Assembly (NCBI GenBank): GCA_958436475.1
Contig: CAUBKG010000061.1
Coordinates: 1-11,638, forward strand
Direction: 5' to 3'
Origin: an uncultured Clostridia bacterium
GTDB lineage: Bacteria; Bacillota; Clostridia; Oscillospirales; Acutalibacteraceae
Length of the DNA: 11,638 nt
Each line of letters begins with the position of its first letter. The stretch's first letter is position 1. This document shows positions 1-4,827 of this stretch, in pieces. The notes beneath the pieces are model-generated. The model worked only from the letters and a program-made list of their open reading frames with translations, ran no database searches and was not told the origin of the DNA. The translations under genes were made by a program, and so were the position numbers.

Positions 1-14
1 ACCGCAATTTTCAT
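1..14 (-). CDS. 5' end of a third gene in the DUF134-mrp operon, cut by the window edge
   Basis: Only the first codons are inside the window: ATG AAA ATT GCG GT, reading MKIAV. An AAAGGAG ribosome binding site lies about 8 nt upstream, overlapping the mrp stop codon, so this is a real start and not a chance ATG. The gap to mrp is 14 nt, which implies one transcript. MKIAV is a common opening of NifX/NifB-type dinitrogenase iron-molybdenum cofactor biosynthesis domain proteins, which often sit beside DUF134 and Mrp genes in Clostridia. With only five residues visible, that identity is inference from context. The rest lies beyond position 1. Confidence 0.6.
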
Positions 15-28
15 AGTACCGCACTCCT

Positions 29-859
29 TTATAACGCTTCTATCACATCGGCGGCTTTTTCGAGCCAGTCGCCTTCAAAGAGCTCGATCACGCCCTTGTC
101 GCACGCGGAAGCGATCGACGGGGTAATGGGCAGCTTGGCGAGCACTTTCGTATGATGCTCGGCCGCTGCGGCCTCGATGTGGCTTTCCCCGAAGACTTTG
201 ATCTGCTTGCCGCAGTCCGGGCATTCCACATAGCTCATGTTTTCCACAAGCCCCAAAATAGGCACGTTCATCATTTCCGCCATCTTGACCGCCTTTGCCA
301 CGATCATGGAAACGAGTTCCTGAGGAGATGTTACGACGATGATACCGTCCAGCGGGATAGACTGAAACACGGTCAGCGGTACGTCGCCCGTTCCCGGGGG
401 CATATCCACAAACATGTAATCCACATCGTCCCAGATCACGTCGGTCCAGAACTGCTTGACCGTTCCGGCGATGATCGGCCCGCGCCAGACTACAGGGTCG
501 GTATCGTTCGGGAGCAGCAGGTTGACAGACATAATATCGATCCCCATTTTGCTCTTTACCGGGAAGAGGTGCTCGCCGTCTCCCGTGGCTTTCTCCCGGA
601 TGCCGAAGGCCTTCGGGATGGAAGGACCGGTTACGTCCGCATCGAGAATGGCGGCCTTATGCCCGCGGCGGTTCATGACGACCGCCAGCAGGGAGGTAAC
701 GAGCGATTTTCCCACGCCGCCCTTGCCGCTCACGATGCCGATCACCTTATTGATATGGCTCAGCTCATTCGGCTTTTCGAGAAAATCCGTTTTGCTTTTG
801 GTGCGTTCGCTGCAGCTTTCCGAGCAGGAGCCGCAGTCGTGTGTACAATTTTCACTCAT
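29..859 (-). CDS. mrp: Mrp/NBP35-family Fe-S cluster carrier P-loop ATPase
   Basis: This is a cytosolic SIMIBI-class P-loop NTPase of 276 residues that should bind and hand on Fe-S clusters to apoproteins. Visible motifs are the deviant Walker A at residues 44-52 (SGKGGVGKS, with signature Lys46 and catalytic Lys51), switch I DADVTGPS around 73-80, Walker B/switch II DMPPGTGD at 152-159, and the CPDC pair at 213-216 that holds a bridging cluster at the dimer interface. Ahead of the ATPase core is a short cysteine-rich tail with C5, C9, C12 and C16 (C-X3-C-X2-C-X3-C), reminiscent of the N-terminal cluster site of NBP35 but with different spacing. The ATG overlaps the upstream DUF134 stop by 4 nt (ATGA), and an AAAGGAG site lies inside the end of that gene, so the two are translationally coupled. 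There is no N-terminal DUF59 domain, unlike longer Mrp proteins. The family assignment is firm; the client proteins are unknown. Confidence 0.95.
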   Translation of the reverse strand: MSENCTHDCGSCSESCSERTKSKTDFLEKPNELSHINKVIGIVSGKGGVGKSLVTSLLAVVMNRRGHKAAILDADVTGPSIPKAFGIREKATGDGEHLFPVKSKMGIDIMSVNLLLPNDTDPVVWRGPIIAGTVKQFWTDVIWDDVDYMFVDMPPGTGDVPLTVFQSIPLDGIIVVTSPQELVSMIVAKAVKMAEMMNVPILGLVENMSYVECPDCGKQIKVFGESHIEAAAAEHHTKVLAKLPITPSIASACDKGVIELFEGDWLEKAADVIEAL

Positions 860-1209
860 GATTCTTCAGTCTCCTTTGTTTTGATCCGCCCGCAGTGGGA
901 GCACAGAGGCTTTTTCCCTCTGCAGGGAAGGGATACTTCATAATTACCGCCCATAATGGAAATTCCCAGACCGTTCACGAGGGCGTCCGCCGTTTTTTTT
1001 CGCGCGGAATACAGAATACGCTGGAAGGTCCCCCGTGAAATGTCCATTTGCCTAGCGGCCGTGGCTTGGTCGAGCTCCTCGAGATCGCACAGGCGGAGCG
1101 CCTCCAGCTCCTCCACCTGCAGCACGAGAAATCTTTCCCCGTTTTCCGGCGAAAAACGCCGGCATCTGGGTTCCATGCAGACCCGCCTGCATTTTACCGT
1201 GCGCGGCAT
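856..1209 (-). CDS. DUF134 family helix-turn-helix protein, first gene of the mrp operon
   Basis: This is a small protein of 117 residues of the DUF134 family. It opens MPRTVKCRRVC, with C7, C11 and C16, followed by the typical segment of ELEALRLCDLEEL type. Residues about 36-80 form a sigma-region-4-like helix-turn-helix (QATAARQMDISRGTFQRIL), and the tail carries C96, C103 and C106, so metal or Fe-S binding is plausible. I place the start at the ATG at 1209, not further upstream, because TAGGAGGTGACCGG directly precedes it and known family members begin MPR. The gene overlaps mrp by 4 nt. Members are widespread next to Mrp and NifX-like genes, but no biochemical role is established to my knowledge. 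DNA binding, including possible binding to the inverted repeat in its own promoter, is inference. Confidence 0.9.
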   Translation of the reverse strand: MPRTVKCRRVCMEPRCRRFSPENGERFLVLQVEELEALRLCDLEELDQATAARQMDISRGTFQRILYSARKKTADALVNGLGISIMGGNYEVSLPCRGKKPLCSHCGRIKTKETEES

Positions 1210-1233
1210 CCGGTCACCTCCTAAAAACAAAGT

Positions 1234-1270
1234 GGGCGTATGCACATTAAATTGTAGTGTGCATACGCCC
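1234..1270. promoter_or_regulatory. 13-bp perfect inverted repeat over the promoter, likely operator
   Basis: The arms are GGGCGTATGCACA (1234-1246) and TGTGCATACGCCC (1258-1270), separated by 11 nt. The -10 box lies in the gap, the left arm covers the expected transcription start, and the right arm fills the -35/-10 spacer. Any dimer bound here would block RNA polymerase. The obvious candidate ligand is the DUF134 protein encoded just downstream (autoregulation), but a separate metal or redox regulator is possible. It is unlikely to be a terminator because no T-tract follows on either strand and it sits on the promoter itself. Confidence 0.75.
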
Positions 1271-1279
1271 GTTTGTCAA
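1251..1279 (-). promoter_or_regulatory. Sigma-A promoter of the DUF134-mrp operon
   Basis: On the minus strand there is a perfect -35 box TTGACA (1279-1274), a 17-nt spacer, and a -10 box TACAAT (1256-1251) with five of six consensus bases. Transcription should start near 1244, giving a leader of about 35 nt before the DUF134 ATG. A promoter this strong in front of a regulator-like gene suggests that it must be held down, which fits the overlapping inverted repeat. Confidence 0.85.
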
Positions 1280-1491
1280 GGCTGTGCCAGCTCCGAAACG
1301 GGTGGATCCGAGCATTTCTTTTCCGGCAGAAATGCGTTTTCTGATTTTTAGAAATTATTTTGCCAAAATCAGTTGTGTTTTCACAGCGCGTGTGTTAAAA
1401 CATAATAAAAGTACGTTGATTTATTTTGTTTATTTTGTTAAAAAGAGCGTCTGGTTTTTCTACATTTTTTCTTCTAAACGAATACGAATTG
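1280..1491. other. AT-rich divergent intergenic region with three tandem inverted repeats
   Basis: Between the mrp-operon and murA promoters I see no gene. Three inverted repeats follow one another: an 8-bp perfect pair GCATTTCT/AGAAATGC (1312-1319 and 1328-1335), an 8-bp perfect pair CTGATTTT/AAAATCAG (1341-1348 and 1365-1372), and an imperfect one pairing TGTTTTCACA with TGTG-TT-AAAACA at about 1376-1403. They lie upstream of both promoters, so they could be regulator sites. In AT-rich DNA, short pairs like these can also arise by chance. Confidence 0.35.
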
Positions 1492-1500
1492 TGGTATAAT
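1472..1500 (+). promoter_or_regulatory. Extended -10 promoter of murA
   Basis: A perfect -10 box TATAAT (1495-1500) is preceded by TGG, the extended -10 element. The -35 region at the usual 17-nt spacing, TTCTAA (1472-1477), is weak, which the extended -10 would offset. The expected start is near 1507, giving a leader of about 85 nt that contains only two 5-bp hairpins and no recognisable riboswitch. Confidence 0.75.
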
Positions 1501-1591
1501 AATAACGTTTGAAATTGAGTTTTGCACGATATTTCGTGTCTGCGGCGAATGCGCCGGGATAAATAAAAAATGAAAACAAGAGGTGTGTTGG

Positions 1592-2881
1592 TTGGATAAG
1601 TACCGTATCGTTGGCGGAACCCCTCTGAGCGGCGAAGTGGAGATCAGCGGCGCGAAAAACGCGGCCGTTGCCATTTTACCGGCAGCTATGATGTGCGACG
1701 GCGTTTGCCGTATTGAAAATATTCCGAATATCAGCGACGTTGCCCACCTGATCCAGATCATGTATCAGTTGGGCGTCAACATTAAAATGATCAACAAATC
1801 TACCATCGAGGTGGATGCGCGGCATATCACCACGCACGTGGTCCCTTATGAAATGACCAAGCACATGCGTGCTTCCGCTTACCTGATCGGCGTTCTGCTC
1901 ACCCGGTTCCGTCAGGCCAAGGTCGCCATGCCCGGCGGCTGCAATTTCGGTCTTCGCCCCATCGACCAGCATATTAAAGGCTTTGAAGCGCTCGGTGCGG
2001 CGGTGGAAATCGAAAAGGGCGGTCTCGTGGTAGCCAAGGCGGCGGAGCTTACCGGCAATTCCATTTATCTGGACGTCGTCTCGGTCGGCGCTACCATCAA
2101 CATCATGCTCGCGGCAGTCAAGGCCAAGGGGCAGACGGTCATCGAAAACGCGGCCAAGGAGCCGCATATCGTTGACCTGGCAAACTTTTTGAATTCCATG
2201 GGGGCAGATATCCGCGGCGCCGGAACAGATGTTATTAAAATCCGCGGCGTGGAGCGGCTGGAAGGCACCACGTATACCATTATCCCGGACCAGATCGAAG
2301 CCGGTACCTATATGTTTGCGGCGGCGGCCACGGGCGGAAATGTGCTTGTGAAAAACGTTATCCCGAAGCATCTGGAATCTATCACGGCAAAGCTCGAGGA
2401 AATGGGCGTCACCGTGGAAGAGTATGACGATTCTGTCCGCGTGTACCGTGAGCGCCCCCTGATGCGTACCAATATCAAAACCATGCCGCATCCGGGCTTT
2501 CCCACCGATATGCAGCCGCAGGCCTCCGTTCTGCTGAGCATTGCTGAGGGTACTAGTATCGTTACCGAAGGCGTGTGGGACAATCGCTTCCGCTATGTGG
2601 ACCAGCTCACCCGTATGGGCGCGCAGATCCAGGTGGACGGCAAAATCGCCGTAATCACCGGCGTCAGCCATCTCACCGGCGCACCGGTCGTTGCAACAGA
2701 CCTTCGCGCGGGCGCCGCAATGATCCTGGCCGGCCTCGTGGCGGACGGCGTAACGGAAATTGAAGACATTATTTATATCGAACGCGGCTATGAAAACGTT
2801 GTGGAAAAATTCAAGGCGCTCGGCGCGGATATTTCCGTTGTCAGCATAAAACCGGGCGAGGCGATCCGCAAGGCGCTGTAA
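1592..2881 (+). CDS. murA: UDP-N-acetylglucosamine 1-carboxyvinyltransferase (MurA)
   Basis: MurA transfers enolpyruvate from PEP to UDP-GlcNAc, the first committed step of peptidoglycan synthesis, in the cytosol. The protein of 429 residues has the usual length and the inside-out alpha/beta barrel pattern of the EPSP synthase family. Visible residues are the substrate pair K22-N23, the catalytic Cys117 in MPGGCNFGLRPID (the fosfomycin target), and Arg372 in LRAGAAM. I place the start at TTG 1592 (MDKYRIVGG), about 8 nt after AAGAGGTG, because MurA proteins begin MDK and K22/N23 then take the standard numbering; the GTG at 1583 lies inside that ribosome binding site. The gene has its own promoter and terminator, so it appears monocistronic. 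Many Bacillota carry two MurA paralogues, and I cannot tell which one this is. Confidence 0.96.
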   Translation: MDKYRIVGGTPLSGEVEISGAKNAAVAILPAAMMCDGVCRIENIPNISDVAHLIQIMYQLGVNIKMINKSTIEVDARHITTHVVPYEMTKHMRASAYLIGVLLTRFRQAKVAMPGGCNFGLRPIDQHIKGFEALGAAVEIEKGGLVVAKAAELTGNSIYLDVVSVGATINIMLAAVKAKGQTVIENAAKEPHIVDLANFLNSMGADIRGAGTDVIKIRGVERLEGTTYTIIPDQIEAGTYMFAAAATGGNVLVKNVIPKHLESITAKLEEMGVTVEEYDDSVRVYRERPLMRTNIKTMPHPGFPTDMQPQASVLLSIAEGTSIVTEGVWDNRFRYVDQLTRMGAQIQVDGKIAVITGVSHLTGAPVVATDLRAGAAMILAGLVADGVTEIEDIIYIERGYENVVEKFKALGADISVVSIKPGEAIRKAL

Positions 2882-2914
2882 ACCGGCGGCCGTTCTTTTT
2901 TGCAGGTATCCCAG

Positions 2915-2974
2915 AGCCATCCTTTTGGCGCTGTTTCCGAGGGGAAGCAGGGCGAAAATGATGGCTTTCTTTTT
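2915..2974 (+). terminator. Terminator after murA
   Basis: A long imperfect hairpin pairs AGCCATC (2915-2921) with GATGGCT (2960-2966). TTTT/AAAA, GC-CTG/CAG-GC and TTTCC/GGAAG lie inside it, closed by a GAGG loop, and TTTCTTTTT follows. It lies 34 nt after the murA stop and separates murA from walJ, so walJ needs its own promoter or readthrough. I could not find a convincing promoter in 2975-3039. Confidence 0.75.
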
Positions 2975-3039
2975 AAAAGCGAAAGTCGAATCCGCCCGTT
3001 TTCCGGAATGGAGCAAAACGATAAGAGGAAGTTATACAT

Positions 3040-3831
3040 ATGGCTAGATTTTGTACCCTGTTCAGCGGCAGTTCGGGGAACTGCACCTATATCGGCGGAG
3101 CGTCCGGCGGGATACTGGTGGACGCCGGGCGCAATACGAAGCAGATTTTGCTGGCGCTCGAGGAAATCGGGGTGGACGTTTCTTCCATACGCGCCCTGCT
3201 CATTACCCACGAGCACAGCGACCATGTCAGCGCGGTGAAGGTGCTGGCGGGGCGGAAGGGAATCCCCGTATATGCAACGGAAGGGACTCTCCGGGCCATG
3301 GAGCTCGGCGGATACCTTTCAGAAAAATGCACCTGCCGCGCGCTGCCTGAGGATGCGGTGGAGATCGCGGGCATGGAGATATCCACGTTCCCCACTTCGC
3401 ACGACTGTGAGGAAAGCTGCGGCTATCTCATCCGCACGGCGGACGACCGGAAAATCGCCGTCTGCACAGATCTCGGCTTCGTGAGCCCGGAGGTACGCCG
3501 CGCGCTGACCGGGTGCGACCTCGTGATGCTGGAATCCAATCACGATGTGCGCATGCTCGAATCGGGTGCGTATCCTTATTATTTAAAACGCCGTATTCTC
3601 GGCGAATGCGGGCACCTGAGCAACGCCCTTTGCGCCTGCGAGCTGCCGGGGCTGATTGAAAGCGGGACCACCCGCCTGGTGTTGTCTCATCTCAGCCGGG
3701 AAAACAATTACCCGGAGCTGGCCCGCCAGACGGCGGTTGCCGAGTTGGAGGGAGCCGGTATGCGGGAAGGGGCAGATTATGAGCTTACGGTGGCCCCGCG
3801 CCTGGCGCCGGGAAACCGGATCGTATTTTAG
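3040..3831 (+). CDS. walJ: WalJ/YycJ-type metallo-beta-lactamase fold hydrolase
   Basis: This is a cytosolic metallohydrolase of 263 residues, matching the YycJ/WalJ family length. The opening FCTLFSGSSGNCTYIG is the family signature, and the metal motif THEHSDH gives H57, H59, D61 and H62. Further ligands are likely His120 in the TSHDCEESCGY segment, the Asp of CTDLGF, and the late His in LSHLSREN. In other Bacillota the family sits in the WalRK region and has been linked to coordinating cell division with wall synthesis and to exonuclease activity; the exact substrate is not settled. An AAGAGGAAG ribosome binding site precedes the ATG. rlmH follows after 12 nt, the same pairing seen near walJ in other Bacillota, although no walRK genes are in this window. 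Confidence 0.92.
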   Translation: MARFCTLFSGSSGNCTYIGGASGGILVDAGRNTKQILLALEEIGVDVSSIRALLITHEHSDHVSAVKVLAGRKGIPVYATEGTLRAMELGGYLSEKCTCRALPEDAVEIAGMEISTFPTSHDCEESCGYLIRTADDRKIAVCTDLGFVSPEVRRALTGCDLVMLESNHDVRMLESGAYPYYLKRRILGECGHLSNALCACELPGLIESGTTRLVLSHLSRENNYPELARQTAVAELEGAGMREGADYELTVAPRLAPGNRIVF

Positions 3832-3843
3832 GGGGAAACAGGA

Positions 3844-4326
3844 TTGCTCACCGTGCACATCATCTGCGTTGGAAAGCTCAAAGAAGCATACCTGCGGGCC
3901 GCCTGCGCGGAATACGAAAAGCGGCTTTCCGCCTATTGCCGCCTGACCGTTACGGAGGTTGCAGAAGCACGTATGCCGGAAAACCCTTCTCCCGCGCAGA
4001 TCGAAGCGGGGCTCCGCGAGGAAGGGGAGCGCATTCTCGCGAAAATCCCCAATGGATCGGAAGTTGCGGCCTTATGCATCGAGGGCGGGCAGATGCCGTC
4101 GGAGGCTTTTTCCGGAAGGCTCGAAACCCTCGCCGTGAAGGGAGTAAGCCGTATGGCATTTCTGATCGGCGGCTCCTGGGGGCTCAGCAGCGAAGTAAAG
4201 CGGCGCGCCGCTTGGCAGCTTTCGTTTTCTAAAATGACCTTTCCGCATCAGCTCGCAAGGGTTATGCTGCTTGAGCAGCTTTACCGCGCGTTTCAGATTT
4301 CCCATTCGGGGAAATATCATAAATAG
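3844..4326 (+). CDS. rlmH: 23S rRNA pseudouridine1915 N3-methyltransferase (RlmH)
   Basis: RlmH is a SPOUT-family, SAM-dependent methyltransferase that acts on pseudouridine 1915 in helix 69 of 23S rRNA on the assembled 70S ribosome. The protein has 160 residues against a usual 155-160. Signatures are the opening VHIICVGKLKEAYL, the SAM-site loop FLIGGSWGLSSEVK, the trefoil-knot segment FPHQLARVMLLEQLYRAF, and a final YHK that supplies the C-terminal tail needed for catalysis. The start is TTG at 3844 behind GGGGGAAACAGGA. A GTG three codons later (3853) is possible, but family members typically begin MLTV or similar. The gene is co-transcribed with walJ. A candidate promoter for the next element overlaps its last ten or so codons. 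Confidence 0.94.
   Translation: MLTVHIICVGKLKEAYLRAACAEYEKRLSAYCRLTVTEVAEARMPENPSPAQIEAGLREEGERILAKIPNGSEVAALCIEGGQMPSEAFSGRLETLAVKGVSRMAFLIGGSWGLSSEVKRRAAWQLSFSKMTFPHQLARVMLLEQLYRAFQISHSGKYHK
4292..4320 (+). promoter_or_regulatory. Candidate promoter inside the end of rlmH, for the downstream RNA
   Basis: TTCAGA (4292-4297, four of six consensus bases) and TATCAT (4315-4320, five of six) are spaced by 17 nt. The expected transcription start is about 4327, the first base after the rlmH stop, exactly where the structured region begins. The boxes lie in coding sequence, so they may be fortuitous. Confidence 0.45.
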
Positions 4327-4490
4327 TAAGAACCCATCGGTGGAACCTTGCGGTGCAAATGCGAAGGACAACCTCAAAAATGGGCGATAGAAAACAGCTC
4401 TGGCGGAGTGTCCAGAGACGAGGCCGAACAGAAAGCAACTGACCCGCTGTGGCGCTTCCTGATGGAACGTGCCACGGCGGGCCTTTTTTT
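4327..4490 (+). ncRNA. Candidate structured small RNA, about 164 nt, unassigned
   Basis: There is no credible reading frame here, and the sequence folds locally. An outer helix CCCAT/ATGGG (4333-4337 with 4380-4384) encloses a hairpin CCTTGC/GC-g-AAGG (4346-4351 with 4361-4367, loop GGTGCAAAT). A 6-bp perfect hairpin CTCTGG/CCAGAG follows (4398-4403 with 4412-4417, loop CGGAGTGT), then a single-stranded purine-rich stretch, and a very strong terminator stem ending in seven Ts. A plausible promoter lies just before it. It could instead be the structured 3' untranslated region of the walJ-rlmH message, or an orphan regulatory leader. I do not recognise it as tmRNA, RNase P RNA, SRP RNA, 6S RNA or a common riboswitch. 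Confidence 0.5.
4443..4490 (+). terminator. Strong terminator ending the walJ-rlmH / RNA unit
   Basis: CCCGC (4443-4447) pairs with GCGGG (4477-4481). The helix continues through TGTGGC/GCCACG, then GC with CG-T, and TTCC/GGAA around a TGAT loop (4460-4463). That is about 17 pairs with one bulge at C4468. CC and seven Ts (4484-4490) follow. It ends transcription about 160 nt past rlmH and well before the parE promoter. Confidence 0.88.
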
Positions 4491-4747
4491 GCGGAGATCC
4501 TTTGTTGCGGAGTGCTTGCTGATACCGGGGATCCCTCAGAGAAAGCAATGCCGGCGGCATACTTGAGAAATAAAATATGCGCTCGTTAACGGAGAGGCTC
4601 TCACAGAGGCTTCCTTCAACCCGGTAAGCTGAATTCGACGACTGTAAAGAGCCGTAAAAACTGGGACAAGGCGAGATTTACCGGCAGATTGGTTGTTTCT
4701 TTTTGGGGAAAAATATGCAACAGGCAGGCTTTATGAAGGCACTCTTC
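4491..4747. other. Second gene-free stretch with stems and a T-tract, function unknown
   Basis: No gene is visible. Possible folds are GAGATCC (4494-4500) with GGATC-cc-TC (4529-4537), a small ATGCC/GGCAT hairpin (4548-4552 with 4556-4560), the palindromes CGTTAACG and GAGAGGCTCTC (4584-4602), and CCGGTAA/TTACCGG (4621-4627 with 4678-4684), with an alternative GCCGTAAA/TTTA-c-CGGC (4651-4658 with 4677-4685). A TTTCTTTTT run (4696-4704) follows about 11 nt after the last stem. CGGAGTG and GAAAGCAA occur in the same order here (4508, 4541) as in the RNA upstream (4404, 4431). I found no good promoter for it. Confidence 0.3.
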
Positions 4748-4775
4748 TTGACTTTCCATCAATATATGGTATAAA
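4748..4775 (+). promoter_or_regulatory. Sigma-A promoter of parE-parC
   Basis: TTGACT (4748-4753) matches five of six -35 bases. A 16-nt spacer ends in TGG, an extended -10, before TATAAA (4770-4775), five of six. The expected start is about 4782, giving a leader of about 46 nt before the parE ATG. It lies beyond the terminator at 4443-4490, so the topoisomerase genes are transcribed independently of rlmH. Confidence 0.82.
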
Positions 4776-4827
4776 CTAATAGAGTTAATGCAATAAATCT
4801 TGCAGCGGTTTGAATGGGAGGAGTTTC

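Noticed and set aside
1583..1591. GTG at 1583 as the murA start
   Set aside because: It is part of the AAGAGGTG ribosome binding site for TTG 1592, and family members begin MDK.
1570..1599. Nine-codon leader ORF (MKTRGVLVG) overlapping the murA start
   Set aside because: It has only a weak GGGA upstream, and its own codons contain the murA ribosome binding site. It is most likely a chance ATG.
1676..3016. 446-codon open frame on the minus strand opposite murA
   Set aside because: It is antisense to a certain murA, has no ribosome binding site, and its His/Arg/Asp-rich composition is typical of a shadow frame of GC-rich codons.
4327..4400. T-box or cobalamin riboswitch (TGGAACC and GGTGCAAAT resemble parts of these)
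   Set aside because: The T-box core should sit just before the terminator, and here about 100 nt intervene. The cobalamin core lacks the CCCGC segment after the GGTGCAAAT loop. The downstream gene is a topoisomerase, not a fitting target.
4348..4566. 72-codon plus-strand frame and overlapping minus-strand frame in the rlmH-parE gap
   Set aside because: The plus frame runs through the terminator stem and T-run at 4443-4490 and lacks a ribosome binding site; the minus frame runs into rlmH antisense. RNA structure explains the region better.
4649..4685. Group II intron domain V (GAGCCGTAAA ... TTTACCGGC)
   Set aside because: There is no GNRA tetraloop, no two-nucleotide bulge at the right place, no domain VI and no intron-encoded protein nearby.
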